Under the pieces are notes generated by a model. The model had not been told where the DNA came from, ran no database searches, and saw only the letters and a program-made list of their open reading frames with translations. 35,453 nucleotides of DNA from Bacillota bacterium. Lineage in GTDB: Bacteria; Bacillota; Clostridia; Acetivibrionales; DTU013. Each line of letters begins with the position of its first letter. The first letter of the stretch is position 1. Shown here in pieces: positions 1 to 9,067 of the stretch. The translations under genes were made by a program, and so were the position numbers. Location: contig JAEYRF010000202.1 of assembly GCA_023409615.1 (NCBI GenBank), forward strand, positions 1 through 35,453, written 5' to 3'.

Positions 1-245
1 TTCCACTTTAATCCCCCAAAACTGTTGATATTAGCGACTTTCGCTCATTCCATTATATCACATTTATACAATTTTGGTAATAATTATCTCGAAAAACGTC
101 GCAGATTTATTTACTCGTCAGAGCTGTGAATCTATAGCAAAAAGTCAAAAAACCGTAAAGAAATGCTTGCATAAAGGTAATATTCTGTTTGTGCGCGCAG
201 GTCAGCCGTGCTACTCTTATTCAAACAAAGAAGAGGAGAGCAGAA
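1..245. other. Upstream region of the OFA carrier, no gene seen
   Basis: AT-rich non-coding stretch at the window edge. A short open frame crosses it but has no ribosome site and overlaps the start of the carrier gene. I find no convincing -35/-10 pair. The only clear signal is the GAGGAG ribosome site at about 232-239 serving the ATG at 246. Confidence 0.5.
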
Positions 246-1490
246 ATGAAACATAAACATAATCGTATTGTACCTATCATTGCAGCTATTTTAATCCAAT
301 TGTGTCTGGGAACAGCGTATATCTGGAGCGTCTTTCAGGCGGGAATTGCTGAAAGCTTATTTTCCGGCAACAATGCAAATGCAGCGCTCACGTTTTCTAT
401 TTTATTGGCGATACTGAGTGTTGGCAGTACAATAGGTGGAAAAATGCAAGATAAAATTGGCCCGCGCATAACAGTAATTATCGGTGGTTTAGTTCTGGCA
501 ATAGGATTTTTCTTTGCATCGTTTACCACTGTGTCGGTGCCGTGGCTTCTTTGGATTACATATGGTGTTTTAGGTGGTTTGGGAATGGGCTTTATTTATT
601 CAACTACCATTGCATGTGCTCAAAAATGGTATCCGGACAAGCGAGGCCTTATTACCGGTGTTATTGTTTCCGCTCTCGGTTTTGGCGGAGTTGTCTTCAC
701 ACCAATAGTTGAGTTCATCATTCGAAACTTTGGACATGGAATTGCCGGAAAGGGAGAATTGATGTCCTTCAAAGTCCTTGCGCTGATATTTGTAGTGGTA
801 TGTACTGTCGGTGGCTGGTTTATTCAAAATCCACCTGCTGGTTATGCACCGGCAGGCTGGTCACCTAAAAAAACAAACTCAGCTTCTTTAGAATTAAAAC
901 CATCACAAGCTTTGAGAACACCTCAGTTGTATTTACTTACATTCTCTTTGATGCTCGCATGTATGGGCGGGTTGATGATGATTGGTTTTGCCAAACCGAT
1001 TGCCGTGGCCCGGGGCTTGGCAGAAACCGCAACAGTAGGAGTGTTTGCAATAACTATGTTCAATTCATTTGGCAGGCTATTCTGGGGGATTGTATCTGAT
1101 AAATTGGGCCGAAAGAAAACAATCGTTTTACTCCTTAGCTTAACAGCAATATTATCACTATGTGTAAATATCGCTGCCGGATATATGATATATGTTTTAA
1201 TTGCATGCATTGGCTTTGCATATGGCGGTTTCTTAAGTACTTTTCCTGCCTTTACAGCCGACTTGTTTGGTGCGAAATATAATGCAACAAACTACGGAAT
1301 TGTACTGGTCGGTTTTGGAATTGGTGCTGTAATATCGTCTTATATTGCGGGATACTATAAAAATATTGCTTCGTCGGATATCAATCTAATGTTCCCGGCT
1401 TTTGTAATAGCCTCAGTTGCTGCTGTGGTTGCTATTTTGTCAATATTGATGATAAAGCCTGAAAGGATAAAAGAAAGTTTTACTTTATAA
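246..1490 (+). CDS. OFA-family MFS transporter (oxalate/formate antiporter type)
   Basis: Predicted 414-residue inner-membrane carrier of the major facilitator superfamily, OFA branch, which exchanges small organic anions such as oxalate and formate. Visible are about 12 hydrophobic segments, an opening helix with the family-typical GTAYIWSVF stretch, a loop of KMQDKIGPR type between helices 2 and 3, and a matching DKLGRKK loop in the second half, the duplicated MFS signature. The open frame begins at 189 with no ribosome site; I chose ATG 246 because GAGGAG lies 7-8 bases before it and the protein then starts just ahead of the first membrane helix. The next gene, a Na+/solute symporter, follows on the same strand after about 50 bases. 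The substrate cannot be read from sequence; OFA members vary, so transport of another carboxylate is possible. Confidence 0.88.
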   Translation: MKHKHNRIVPIIAAILIQLCLGTAYIWSVFQAGIAESLFSGNNANAALTFSILLAILSVGSTIGGKMQDKIGPRITVIIGGLVLAIGFFFASFTTVSVPWLLWITYGVLGGLGMGFIYSTTIACAQKWYPDKRGLITGVIVSALGFGGVVFTPIVEFIIRNFGHGIAGKGELMSFKVLALIFVVVCTVGGWFIQNPPAGYAPAGWSPKKTNSASLELKPSQALRTPQLYLLTFSLMLACMGGLMMIGFAKPIAVARGLAETATVGVFAITMFNSFGRLFWGIVSDKLGRKKTIVLLLSLTAILSLCVNIAAGYMIYVLIACIGFAYGGFLSTFPAFTADLFGAKYNATNYGIVLVGFGIGAVISSYIAGYYKNIASSDINLMFPAFVIASVAAVVAILSILMIKPERIKESFTL

Positions 1491-1512
1491 AACGAATCCC
1501 TTCTGATATAAT
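1484..1512 (+). promoter_or_regulatory. Candidate extended -10 promoter for putP
   Basis: TATAAT at 1507-1512 is preceded by TG at 1504-1505 (extended -10), with a weak TTTATA at 1484-1489, 17 bases upstream. Initiation near 1519 would leave a very short leader before the GGAG at 1531. It would let the symporter be transcribed apart from the upstream carrier. Confidence 0.45.
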
Positions 1513-1542
1513 GGCAGAAAAATGGGAAAAGGAGTCATGTGT

Positions 1543-3102
1543 ATGAGTGGGGATTCAATACAGATACTGATAGCGATGGGCTTATATCTTGCTGTTGTTA
1601 TTGGAATCGGCTTTTTCTACAAGGAACGGGCAAATAAAAACTCTGATAACTACTTTATCGGGGGTAGGTCATTGGGACCTTGGGTCGCGGCAATGAGTGC
1701 GGAAGCATCGGACATGAGCGGCTGGCTTCTAATGGGATTACCGGGCGTTGCATATTGGTTTGGCCTGAGTGATGCAATCTGGACGGCAATCGGTCTTGCA
1801 GCAGGTACATATGTCAACTGGCTGGTTGTTGCCAGAAGACTTCGCAGGTATTCCACCGTAACAAACTCAATTACAATTCCTGAGTTTTTCAGCAACAGGT
1901 TCAAGGAAAAAAAGAAGGTCATTCTTATGATATCTGCAGTATTTATCCTTGTATTCTTTGCGGTTTATGCAGCCAGCTGTTTTGTTACCTTCGGTAAACT
2001 TTTCAGCACTCTGTTTAATTTGAAATACCAATATGTGATGATATTGGGCGCAATAGTTGTTATTCTATACACATTTTTGGGCGGTTTCCTGGCTGAGAGC
2101 GTCTCTGATTTTCTTCAGGGTATCGTAATGATCGTTGCGTTATGTACAGTCTTGATTGTTGGCGTAGTTGCTGCGGGCGGTATTCCGGCTATTTTGGAAA
2201 ACATCAAGGCGATTCCTGGTTTCTTTGAATTCTTTGGAATTGCACAGCCGCAATTGGTAGATGGAGCCCAGCAGCTGGATGCTGCAGGGAAGCCGTTATT
2301 CGGTGACATGGGCAGCTATGGACTTCTGACAATTATTTCAACGCTCTCATGGGGCCTTGGCTATTTTGGAATGCCACAGGTTCTGTTAAGGTTTATGGCA
2401 ATCAACAAATCTTCCGAATTGAAAAAATCAAGAAGAATCGCTACAGTATGGTGCGTCATTTCACTATTTGCCGCAGTTATGATCGGCCTGATCGGAAGAT
2501 CCCTGTATCCTGCTGAGTTATTAACACAGGGTGCTTCCGAGAGTATTTTTATCACCATGTCCACCGGATTGCTGCCTGCGCTGCTAGCCGGTATAATCAT
2601 GTCGGGTATTCTTGCCGCGACGATGAGTTCATCCGACTCTTACCTGCTGATCGCTTCCTCTGCATTTGCCAAAGATATTTACAAAGGCATTGTGAAAAAG
2701 GATGCATCAGATAAGCAGATCATGATGATCACCCGTATTACACTGCTTGTTGTTTCACTATTCGGCGTTATCATTGCGTTGGATGAAGGCAGTGTTATAT
2801 TCAAGGTCGTTTCCTTTGCATGGGCAGGCTTTGGCGCCACATTCGGACCAATTATGCTGTTCTCGCTGTTATGGAAGAGGACAACCAGATCAGGTGCAAT
2901 TGCCGGTATGCTGACAGGCGGTGGTATGGTATTCATCTGGAAGCTGCTGCTCAAACCAATTGGCGGAGTATTCGGAATATATGAACTGTTTCCTGCCTTT
3001 GTACTGTCCTGCATAGCAATACTTGTGGTATCTTTGTTGACAAAGAAGCCTGATCAATCCATTCAGGATGAATATGAACTGGCAAAGACATTTGAATGTT
3101 GA
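1543..3102 (+). CDS. putP: Sodium/proline symporter, PutP type (SSS family)
   Basis: Predicted 519-residue integral membrane symporter that imports proline with sodium. It has about 13 hydrophobic segments and the SSS-family landmarks: NYFIGGRSLGPWVAAMSAEASDMSG near the N terminus, which in PutP forms part of the Na+/proline site, GLGYFGMPQVLLRFMA mid-protein, and GILAATMSSSDSYLL in the helix-8 region with the sodium-coordinating Ser/Thr. Length matches known PutP proteins (about 500). In-frame ATGs exist at 1522, 1537 and 1543; GGAG at 1531-1534 sits 8 bases before 1543, so that is preferred. It lies behind the OFA carrier and ends before a strong inverted repeat shared with the convergent kinase gene. 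Proline specificity is inferred from close motif match; another amino acid or acid substrate is less likely. Confidence 0.92.
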   Translation: MSGDSIQILIAMGLYLAVVIGIGFFYKERANKNSDNYFIGGRSLGPWVAAMSAEASDMSGWLLMGLPGVAYWFGLSDAIWTAIGLAAGTYVNWLVVARRLRRYSTVTNSITIPEFFSNRFKEKKKVILMISAVFILVFFAVYAASCFVTFGKLFSTLFNLKYQYVMILGAIVVILYTFLGGFLAESVSDFLQGIVMIVALCTVLIVGVVAAGGIPAILENIKAIPGFFEFFGIAQPQLVDGAQQLDAAGKPLFGDMGSYGLLTIISTLSWGLGYFGMPQVLLRFMAINKSSELKKSRRIATVWCVISLFAAVMIGLIGRSLYPAELLTQGASESIFITMSTGLLPALLAGIIMSGILAATMSSSDSYLLIASSAFAKDIYKGIVKKDASDKQIMMITRITLLVVSLFGVIIALDEGSVIFKVVSFAWAGFGATFGPIMLFSLLWKRTTRSGAIAGMLTGGGMVFIWKLLLKPIGGVFGIYELFPAFVLSCIAILVVSLLTKKPDQSIQDEYELAKTFEC

Positions 3103-3146
3103 TAGCGGCGTATAAAGGGTTATATCCTATCTTAGCTAAAGAAGAT

Positions 3147-3190
3147 AAGAAGCTTGAAACTTTGTTGTAAAAACAGGTTTCAAGCTTCTT
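3147..3190. terminator. Bidirectional hairpin between putP and the kinase gene
   Basis: A perfect 14-base inverted repeat (3147-3160 against 3177-3190, core AAGAAGCTTGAAAC) with a 16-base loop, placed between two convergent genes. T-tracts are short on both sides, so it is a strong hairpin but only a moderate intrinsic terminator. Confidence 0.7.
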
Positions 3191-3233
3191 GAATTAATAG
3201 CTGTTGCGAAGCATATCCGGCTAAAATCTAGGG

Positions 3234-6200
3234 CTACTCGTTTTGCTCCCTTATATAGTCTATTTTAAAATACTCTTCATCCAGTTTGGTTTCTTTTGAT
3301 AAGTTCGTCAAATACCTTTTGAAATCATCTCCGGAGCTAATCGGCTTTATTAGACGGAAGTGGGCTGCACAGTTTCTTCCATTCTCTTTTGCGCAATATA
3401 AAGCATAGTCACTGATATTTATCATCTGCTCAAGGCTCAAAAGACCAGGATTGGTCATGTACAAAGGGATTTGTGCATATCCGAGCGAGCAGGTTTTGTA
3501 TATTGTTTTGTCCTCAGCTACATGTAGTGGCGTTTTCCTTACCATTTCGAGGACTCTTTGGCTGAATCTTTCCAAGTATTCCGGCTTTGTATTGTACAGT
3601 ATGATGAGGAACTCCTCTCCGCCCCAGCGTACCAGGAAATCATCGGCTCTAACGAGCTGTTTCAGGGTTTTGGATATCGCAATCAAAACACTATCGCCGG
3701 ATGCATGGCCATATGTGTCATTTACCTCTTTAAAATGGTCGAGGTCGAGTAAAAAGACTCCGATAACGTTCTCATTTATCGATATGTTCCTCTGTTCGCC
3801 GTCTTCGAGTACTTTCTTCTTATTCTGAATGAACTGTGATATCCTGTCATATATGAATTCAAACGTATACCTGCGATTGTGCAAGTCGGTCAGTGGGTCA
3901 TGAAATGACAACTCTCTTAATTTTTCATTTGCATCATTCAACTGGATTGTTCTCTCTTTGACCTTCTCCTCCATATTTTCATAAAGCACAGCGTTTTCAA
4001 TCGAAATGGAGGCCTGAGAGGACAGAAATTTTAATATCTCTAATCTTTCCGAGGTAAATACGCTGTCGGAAAGATTATTCTCCAGGTAAACCAAGCCCTT
4101 GAAGCGGTTTTGATAGATGACTGGCATGCATAATAACGACTTAATCCGGTTTTTCATAATATAGGCATTACTCTGATAGTTTACGTCCTTGGAGGCATTG
4201 TGAATAACCAAGGGTTCTCTTGTTCTGGCAACGTACTGCACGATTTCCGGGCAAAGGAGCATGCTTTCAGCAAATGGTAGCGATTGCATGACCTGAAACT
4301 GGTTGGAATTGACATCCTGTACTGCTTCAATGTAAAACTTGTCATCAGCTTCGTTCCTAAGCAGTAGGCATCCTCGCTGTGCGCCCGCATTCTCTATCAT
4401 AGTCCGTATTAATGTTGTTAAAAGCTTTTCGATCTTGATTTCACTTGAAATGGCCTGCGTAGACTTCAGGATTGAAGTGACGTCAATTGAATTATGGGTT
4501 GTTGTAGAAAAGGTTCCTTCCGTTTCTCTCATAGCTTCATCGGTCATGAAAAAATTAGAATATTCCTTTTCCAGCAGCGCTACCTTCCGATAAGCTCCCC
4601 ATTGTCTGTAAAGATATCTGGCTTCTCTGATATAAGCTTTTCCGGTGGTTTCATCTTCTCTGTTCAGCCAGAACTTACCGTACAATTCGTTGATTAAAGC
4701 CCTAAACTGAATAAAATCACTGTTGCCTATGGAACTCATTGCCTTTCTATAAAGTCCGACGACTGTATCCAGCGATTCATTTTCAGTAATTGCAATTTCT
4801 GCAGATGCCAGATAGTACTTATGAGCGAAATTATCAGGACAGTTATCTGCCCAAACCTTCATTTTTTGCTGGATAGCGACCAATGTCTTATTTATTTCCA
4901 ACTTTTCCTCGGCATTTGCCGTCTTCCATTTGTTTGCTAGTATAAGAGCACGAAACAGGTAATGGTCAGGGACGGGAAAATCGGACAGCCCTGCGAAAAT
5001 AATCCCCTCCGCCAAGGTGTTCCACTTTTCGGCAGCTACCATATTGCCTGATATAATGCTCTCATAGGTGTTGTATTGATAAAGTCTGCAGAGGAAAGAC
5101 AGATCTTTTTTGTTTTCAATAGTAGCGATTATTTCCTGATTATCTTTTTCCAATCCAGTTTCGTCATCTTTTTCAGAAACTGTTTGGAACTTTTTGACAA
5201 AATAACTGATGATTTTGGTCAGAAGCAGCGGCATGGCGGTTTTGGTTTTTGAAAGAACTACAATGGCATTTTCAGCTTCCTGCTTCAACTCAGTCAGGTT
5301 TTTTCCGGTCCACATCCATAAATGAATCTTATGAGACAGAGCATAGGCTGCATGCTGTATATCGCCTGTTTCCAGACCCTTGTGAAAGGCCATGTCATAA
5401 TATCGGAGGCTCTCCGTATAATGAACCCTCCAGTAGGAACAGAAGGTAAAACCGAAATAAACGGCAGGTTTCAAGGCTTCGGCGTTAAATTTATTGATTA
5501 GCGAAAATGCTGCCTCTCCAAGCCTGTAACTGGTTGTATAGTCCATGAGCATTGATGCCTGGACAATTCCGCAGTCTGTAAAGCATTTACATGAAAATGG
5601 TGAAGTTCCATATGTGTATGTTATTTCGAACATCATCAGTGATGCCAGAATGTATAGCGGAGGATTTGTTTGAAGAGCGGGAGGGACTACCTGGTAAAGC
5701 AGCTGCATCACCATAATTTTATCCGGCGCCTTCATTTCAGGAAGGTTTACAAGTTCCTCGACAGGCGTTTCAGCTAGAAAAGCTTTCATTTTCATAATAC
5801 CTTCTTGAATTTTCACGCCAATCTCCTGTTCATCTTCGGGCAGAGAGATACCGAACAGCAGAAGGCTTTGACGAATTTCAGCAATTGCTTCAAAGAACCT
5901 TCCCTGAAACTCTAGTATCTGGACTTTTATGTTGGAGACGGCACCCTTGTCAATATTAGAGACAGCTAGCTGCAACGCGTGTTCACAAAGCTCTTCCGCC
6001 TTCAGTAATTCTCCGGATAATAAGGAACATGTTGCATGTTCTAGTTTTAGGTCGAACAGCTTGCCCGGAAATTTTAACCATTGATCCTCTGATAACAGTA
6101 ATTCAGCCATGTCAAAATACCCTGTGGCAGCTGCAAAAGCACCCGATTGTTTTGCTTTATTCCCGGCAATTGCGTTAAGGTACGACAAATCCGTACGCTC

Positions 6201-8444
6201 GGTTTCCTCCTGGATTAAAGCCTTTCCGATATTCAAATGATTTACCAGATCAAATAGCAAATCCGCCCTGTTTGCCTCACGGAAGGTTTTTAAATACTCA
6301 CGTCCTATTGATAAATGAATTCCGGATTTCTCGGCTTCAGGTATCAGGGACTGTACAGCCTGCCTTATCCGATCATGTGCAAAACAGAAATTGATATCGA
6401 GATCCTGCGAGAGCTCTATGCTTTGTTGTACTTTTATTAATCGATAATTGTTGTTCAAAGGAAGAATGATCTCTTTTTCGATAGCAATCCACAGATTCCT
6501 TCCGAGCATCTCAATGGATTTATTGCAGATTTGTGAAAGCAGCTTTAAATCAAATTGATTTCCGATACAAGCGGCTATTTTGAGAATGTACAGTGTGTTT
6601 GCCGGCAATGATTCAAGTCCCTTTACCAGAAACTCTACCACATTGTCACTGATTTCTTCAATTTCGACCTTTTCAAGATCAAATACCCATTGCCTTCTTT
6701 CCGGAAGAAACGTAATAGATCCTTGCAAGTACAATGTGTTCAATAACTTTTCGATAAAAAACGGATTGCCCTTCGTCTTATTTAAAATAAGCTCGGTCAA
6801 AGATTCGGTTTCGCCCGGAAGGCAATGAAGTGTATCGGATATCAGATGGTTTACTGCCGCCGGTTCCAATGACTTAAGGGTTATTTGATGGTATGGCGTA
6901 TCGATTCCCCAAAAATCATTTTTTAGGTCATTAAGAAAATGCAGCAGCGGATGCCCATCCTGCACTTCGTTATCTCTGTAAGCGCCTATTAAATATATAT
7001 ATTTTGCGTTATTTGCCTTCAGGATGTACTTGAGAAATTCCAATGTAGAGGCGTCGCTCCATTGCAGATCATCGAGAAAAATTACCAATGGGTGTTCATA
7101 CTCTGCGAAAACCCTGATAAACGCCAGAAATACCGATTGAAAGCGATTCTGAGCTTCAAGCGGACTAAGCTCAAACACCTTGGGTTGAGGTCCAATAATC
7201 TGCTCCAGTTCCGGGAGTATATCCAAAATGACCTGTCCGTTGCACCCAAGGGCATCCAGAAGGCGTAGTTTCCAAACATCCAGATTACTTTGTGTTTCTG
7301 AAAGCAGTTGTTTTATCATTTCTCGTAACGCTAGAATTATGCTGTGATATGGAATGTTGCACTCGATCTGGTTGCACTTGCCGGATATAAAATATCCTTT
7401 TTTACCAGCTACAGGCTTGCGGATTTCTTGAATCAATGAAGATTTGCCGATACCTGAGAAACCGCTCACCAGTAAGAGTTCGCACTGACCTTTGGCCGCT
7501 TTTTCAAAGCCGTCGACCATAATCTGTATTTCTTCTTCACGCCCATATAATTTGCGTGGTATTTCAAATCTGTCTAAAATATCTCCTTCCCCGGGTATGA
7601 ACCCTCTTATTTCACTTGGTCTTTCGAGCATCCGGAAGCAGTATTCAAGATCCTTTTTCACTCCCAATGCCGATTGATACCTGTCCTCCGCTGTTTTTGA
7701 AATCATTTTCATGACTATTTCAGATAGGGTGGCAGGAATATCCGGGTTTATGTCTTTTGGGGGAATTGGAGCTTTGGCGATATGGCCATATACTATTTCC
7801 GATTCGTCCTCCCCTGTGAAAGGCAATTGCCCGGTAAATAACTCATAGAAAGTAACTCCGAGCGAATACAGGTCAGTTCTGTAGTCGATCGGCCTATTTA
7901 TTCTGCCGGTTTGCTCAGGAGAGATATAATTTATAGTCCCTTCCAACACGTTTAGGTCGATACTCTGAGGCGATTCTCTGATTAACTCGGCTGAAATGCC
8001 GAAATCAATGATTTTCACCTGATTGGTCCTGTAATTCCAGATAAAGCTGGTTGGATTTACATCCTTATGAATAATGTTCTGCTGATGTGTTTGAATCAGA
8101 GAGTGTGTCATTTGTATTGCAAGTGACAGTTTTACAGCTATCCCGGCGTTAATGGATTGGAGCGTTTTGGCAATCGGTTCTCCTCCGATATCCTCCATAA
8201 TAATGGCTAGGCTGTTATTGTACTCTACTATGGAATATGCCTTTATTATGCCATCCCCAGACAGTCTGTCCATGATTTCATATTCCCGCGTAAAGGCGGA
8301 TAATTCTTCGGAAGTTGGGTACTCTCTATTCAGTAGCTTTATAACGACAGGATAGTTGTCTGATACCCGGGTACCACGGTATATTGACGAATTACCGCTT
8401 TTGAAAATCTCTTCCTTGATCTTGTATCCAGTTAATCGAAACAT
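3234..8444 (-). CDS. Ser/Thr kinase - AAA ATPase - GAF - GGDEF signalling protein
   Basis: A 1,736-residue cytoplasmic multidomain sensor. In order: a eukaryote-like protein kinase (about 1-270) with lysine K36, catalytic HKDVN at 126-130 and DFG at 147-149; an AAA/STAND-type ATPase with Walker A GFSGIGKSS near 328 and Walker B LVIFLDDLQWSD; a long helical, TPR-like region to about 1250; a GAF domain (about 1325-1485); a coiled coil; and a C-terminal diguanylate cyclase domain with GGEEF near 1608. RADD lies exactly five residues before GGEEF, the layout of a product-inhibition I-site, so c-di-GMP synthesis and feedback control are both expected. Relatives with this kinase-ATPase-GAF layout often end in a histidine kinase instead. 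Start ATG 8444 follows GGAGGG by five bases. It is a single gene, convergent with putP and divergent from thrS. The GAF ligand and kinase targets are unknown. Confidence 0.93.
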   Translation of the reverse strand: MFRLTGYKIKEEIFKSGNSSIYRGTRVSDNYPVVIKLLNREYPTSEELSAFTREYEIMDRLSGDGIIKAYSIVEYNNSLAIIMEDIGGEPIAKTLQSINAGIAVKLSLAIQMTHSLIQTHQQNIIHKDVNPTSFIWNYRTNQVKIIDFGISAELIRESPQSIDLNVLEGTINYISPEQTGRINRPIDYRTDLYSLGVTFYELFTGQLPFTGEDESEIVYGHIAKAPIPPKDINPDIPATLSEIVMKMISKTAEDRYQSALGVKKDLEYCFRMLERPSEIRGFIPGEGDILDRFEIPRKLYGREEEIQIMVDGFEKAAKGQCELLLVSGFSGIGKSSLIQEIRKPVAGKKGYFISGKCNQIECNIPYHSIILALREMIKQLLSETQSNLDVWKLRLLDALGCNGQVILDILPELEQIIGPQPKVFELSPLEAQNRFQSVFLAFIRVFAEYEHPLVIFLDDLQWSDASTLEFLKYILKANNAKYIYLIGAYRDNEVQDGHPLLHFLNDLKNDFWGIDTPYHQITLKSLEPAAVNHLISDTLHCLPGETESLTELILNKTKGNPFFIEKLLNTLYLQGSITFLPERRQWVFDLEKVEIEEISDNVVEFLVKGLESLPANTLYILKIAACIGNQFDLKLLSQICNKSIEMLGRNLWIAIEKEIILPLNNNYRLIKVQQSIELSQDLDINFCFAHDRIRQAVQSLIPEAEKSGIHLSIGREYLKTFREANRADLLFDLVNHLNIGKALIQEETERTDLSYLNAIAGNKAKQSGAFAAATGYFDMAELLLSEDQWLKFPGKLFDLKLEHATCSLLSGELLKAEELCEHALQLAVSNIDKGAVSNIKVQILEFQGRFFEAIAEIRQSLLLFGISLPEDEQEIGVKIQEGIMKMKAFLAETPVEELVNLPEMKAPDKIMVMQLLYQVVPPALQTNPPLYILASLMMFEITYTYGTSPFSCKCFTDCGIVQASMLMDYTTSYRLGEAAFSLINKFNAEALKPAVYFGFTFCSYWRVHYTESLRYYDMAFHKGLETGDIQHAAYALSHKIHLWMWTGKNLTELKQEAENAIVVLSKTKTAMPLLLTKIISYFVKKFQTVSEKDDETGLEKDNQEIIATIENKKDLSFLCRLYQYNTYESIISGNMVAAEKWNTLAEGIIFAGLSDFPVPDHYLFRALILANKWKTANAEEKLEINKTLVAIQQKMKVWADNCPDNFAHKYYLASAEIAITENESLDTVVGLYRKAMSSIGNSDFIQFRALINELYGKFWLNREDETTGKAYIREARYLYRQWGAYRKVALLEKEYSNFFMTDEAMRETEGTFSTTTHNSIDVTSILKSTQAISSEIKIEKLLTTLIRTMIENAGAQRGCLLLRNEADDKFYIEAVQDVNSNQFQVMQSLPFAESMLLCPEIVQYVARTREPLVIHNASKDVNYQSNAYIMKNRIKSLLCMPVIYQNRFKGLVYLENNLSDSVFTSERLEILKFLSSQASISIENAVLYENMEEKVKERTIQLNDANEKLRELSFHDPLTDLHNRRYTFEFIYDRISQFIQNKKKVLEDGEQRNISINENVIGVFLLDLDHFKEVNDTYGHASGDSVLIAISKTLKQLVRADDFLVRWGGEEFLIILYNTKPEYLERFSQRVLEMVRKTPLHVAEDKTIYKTCSLGYAQIPLYMTNPGLLSLEQMINISDYALYCAKENGRNCAAHFRLIKPISSGDDFKRYLTNLSKETKLDEEYFKIDYIREQNE

Positions 8445-8655
8445 ATATACCCTCCATATGTAATATCGTTCTGTCGATTTCTGCTTTTAAATAGAGAATT
8501 TTGTTATATTATCGAGCATTTCCGGAATTTTTGTACCTCTTTAATATAATTCTATATTCGTTCCGATATTCCTTCTTGATTTCTCAAATATTGCCATAAA
8601 TGAATATAGCAGTATTTGGCTAATGCAGGTTCGGCTAATGCAAAAAAACGATATG

Positions 8656-8683
8656 TTGACAACAGCTGTGAATGGGATATAAT
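8656..8683 (+). promoter_or_regulatory. Sigma-A promoter of the thrS T-box transcript
   Basis: TTGACA at 8656-8661 and TATAAT at 8678-8683 are both perfect consensus, separated by 16 bases. Transcription would start near 8690, at the head of the T-box leader. Confidence 0.85.
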
Positions 8684-8689
8684 AAATAG

Positions 8690-8915
8690 AAACTTATAAT
8701 TTTATCAGTGCGATGATGGGAATAGTAATCTGTCACAAACCTTGTCAGAGAGAGGACGCCTTGGCTGAAAGCGGACTTGAAGCCGGACAGACGAAGACCA
8801 CCCCGGAGCACGAGCGTTGATTACGTTACAATCATTATGAGACCAAATTAGGGTGGAACCACGTGAGAATGCTCTCGTCCCTTGTATATATATACAAGCG
8901 ACGGGAGCTTTTTTT
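8690..8915 (+). promoter_or_regulatory. T-box riboswitch (tRNA-Thr responsive) upstream of thrS
   Basis: A classic T-box leader: GGAATAGTA near the start of stem I, AGAGAG and GGCTGAAAGC in its distal part, a specifier region where GAAG (8793-8796) is followed by ACC (8797-8799, a threonine codon), the T-box AGGGTGGAACCACG at 8850-8863, and a terminator. Uncharged tRNA-Thr would pair at ACC and with the TGGA of the T-box, favouring the antiterminator and thrS expression. TGGA implies a tRNA-Thr with discriminator base U. Specifier placement is by analogy with characterised T-boxes and agrees with the gene downstream. Confidence 0.93.
8871..8915 (+). terminator. Regulated terminator of the T-box leader
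   Basis: Outer stem GCTCTCGTC (8871-8879) with GACGGGAGC (8900-8908), one G-U pair, continuing into the 18-base palindrome CTTGTATATATATACAAG (8881-8898), followed by seven T residues (8909-8915). It is mutually exclusive with the antiterminator formed around the T-box. Confidence 0.9.
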
Positions 8916-9067
8916 CAGGCGTTATAAGCTGCGGACTGCTGTGTCAGCCTTCGGACGTAAAAATCCTCACATATAAAAATATGCTGCGGTTTTTACGCTT
9001 CGGCTTCCTTGCATTTCGTACTTCTGACACCCGAAAACGAAGCAGAGAAAGAAAGAGGAGGAGTTTT

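Noticed and set aside
8882..9067. N-terminal extension of ThrS
   Set aside because: The extra 62 codons run through the T-box terminator and lack a ribosome site; ATG 9068 has GAGGAGG and gives a normal ThrS start.
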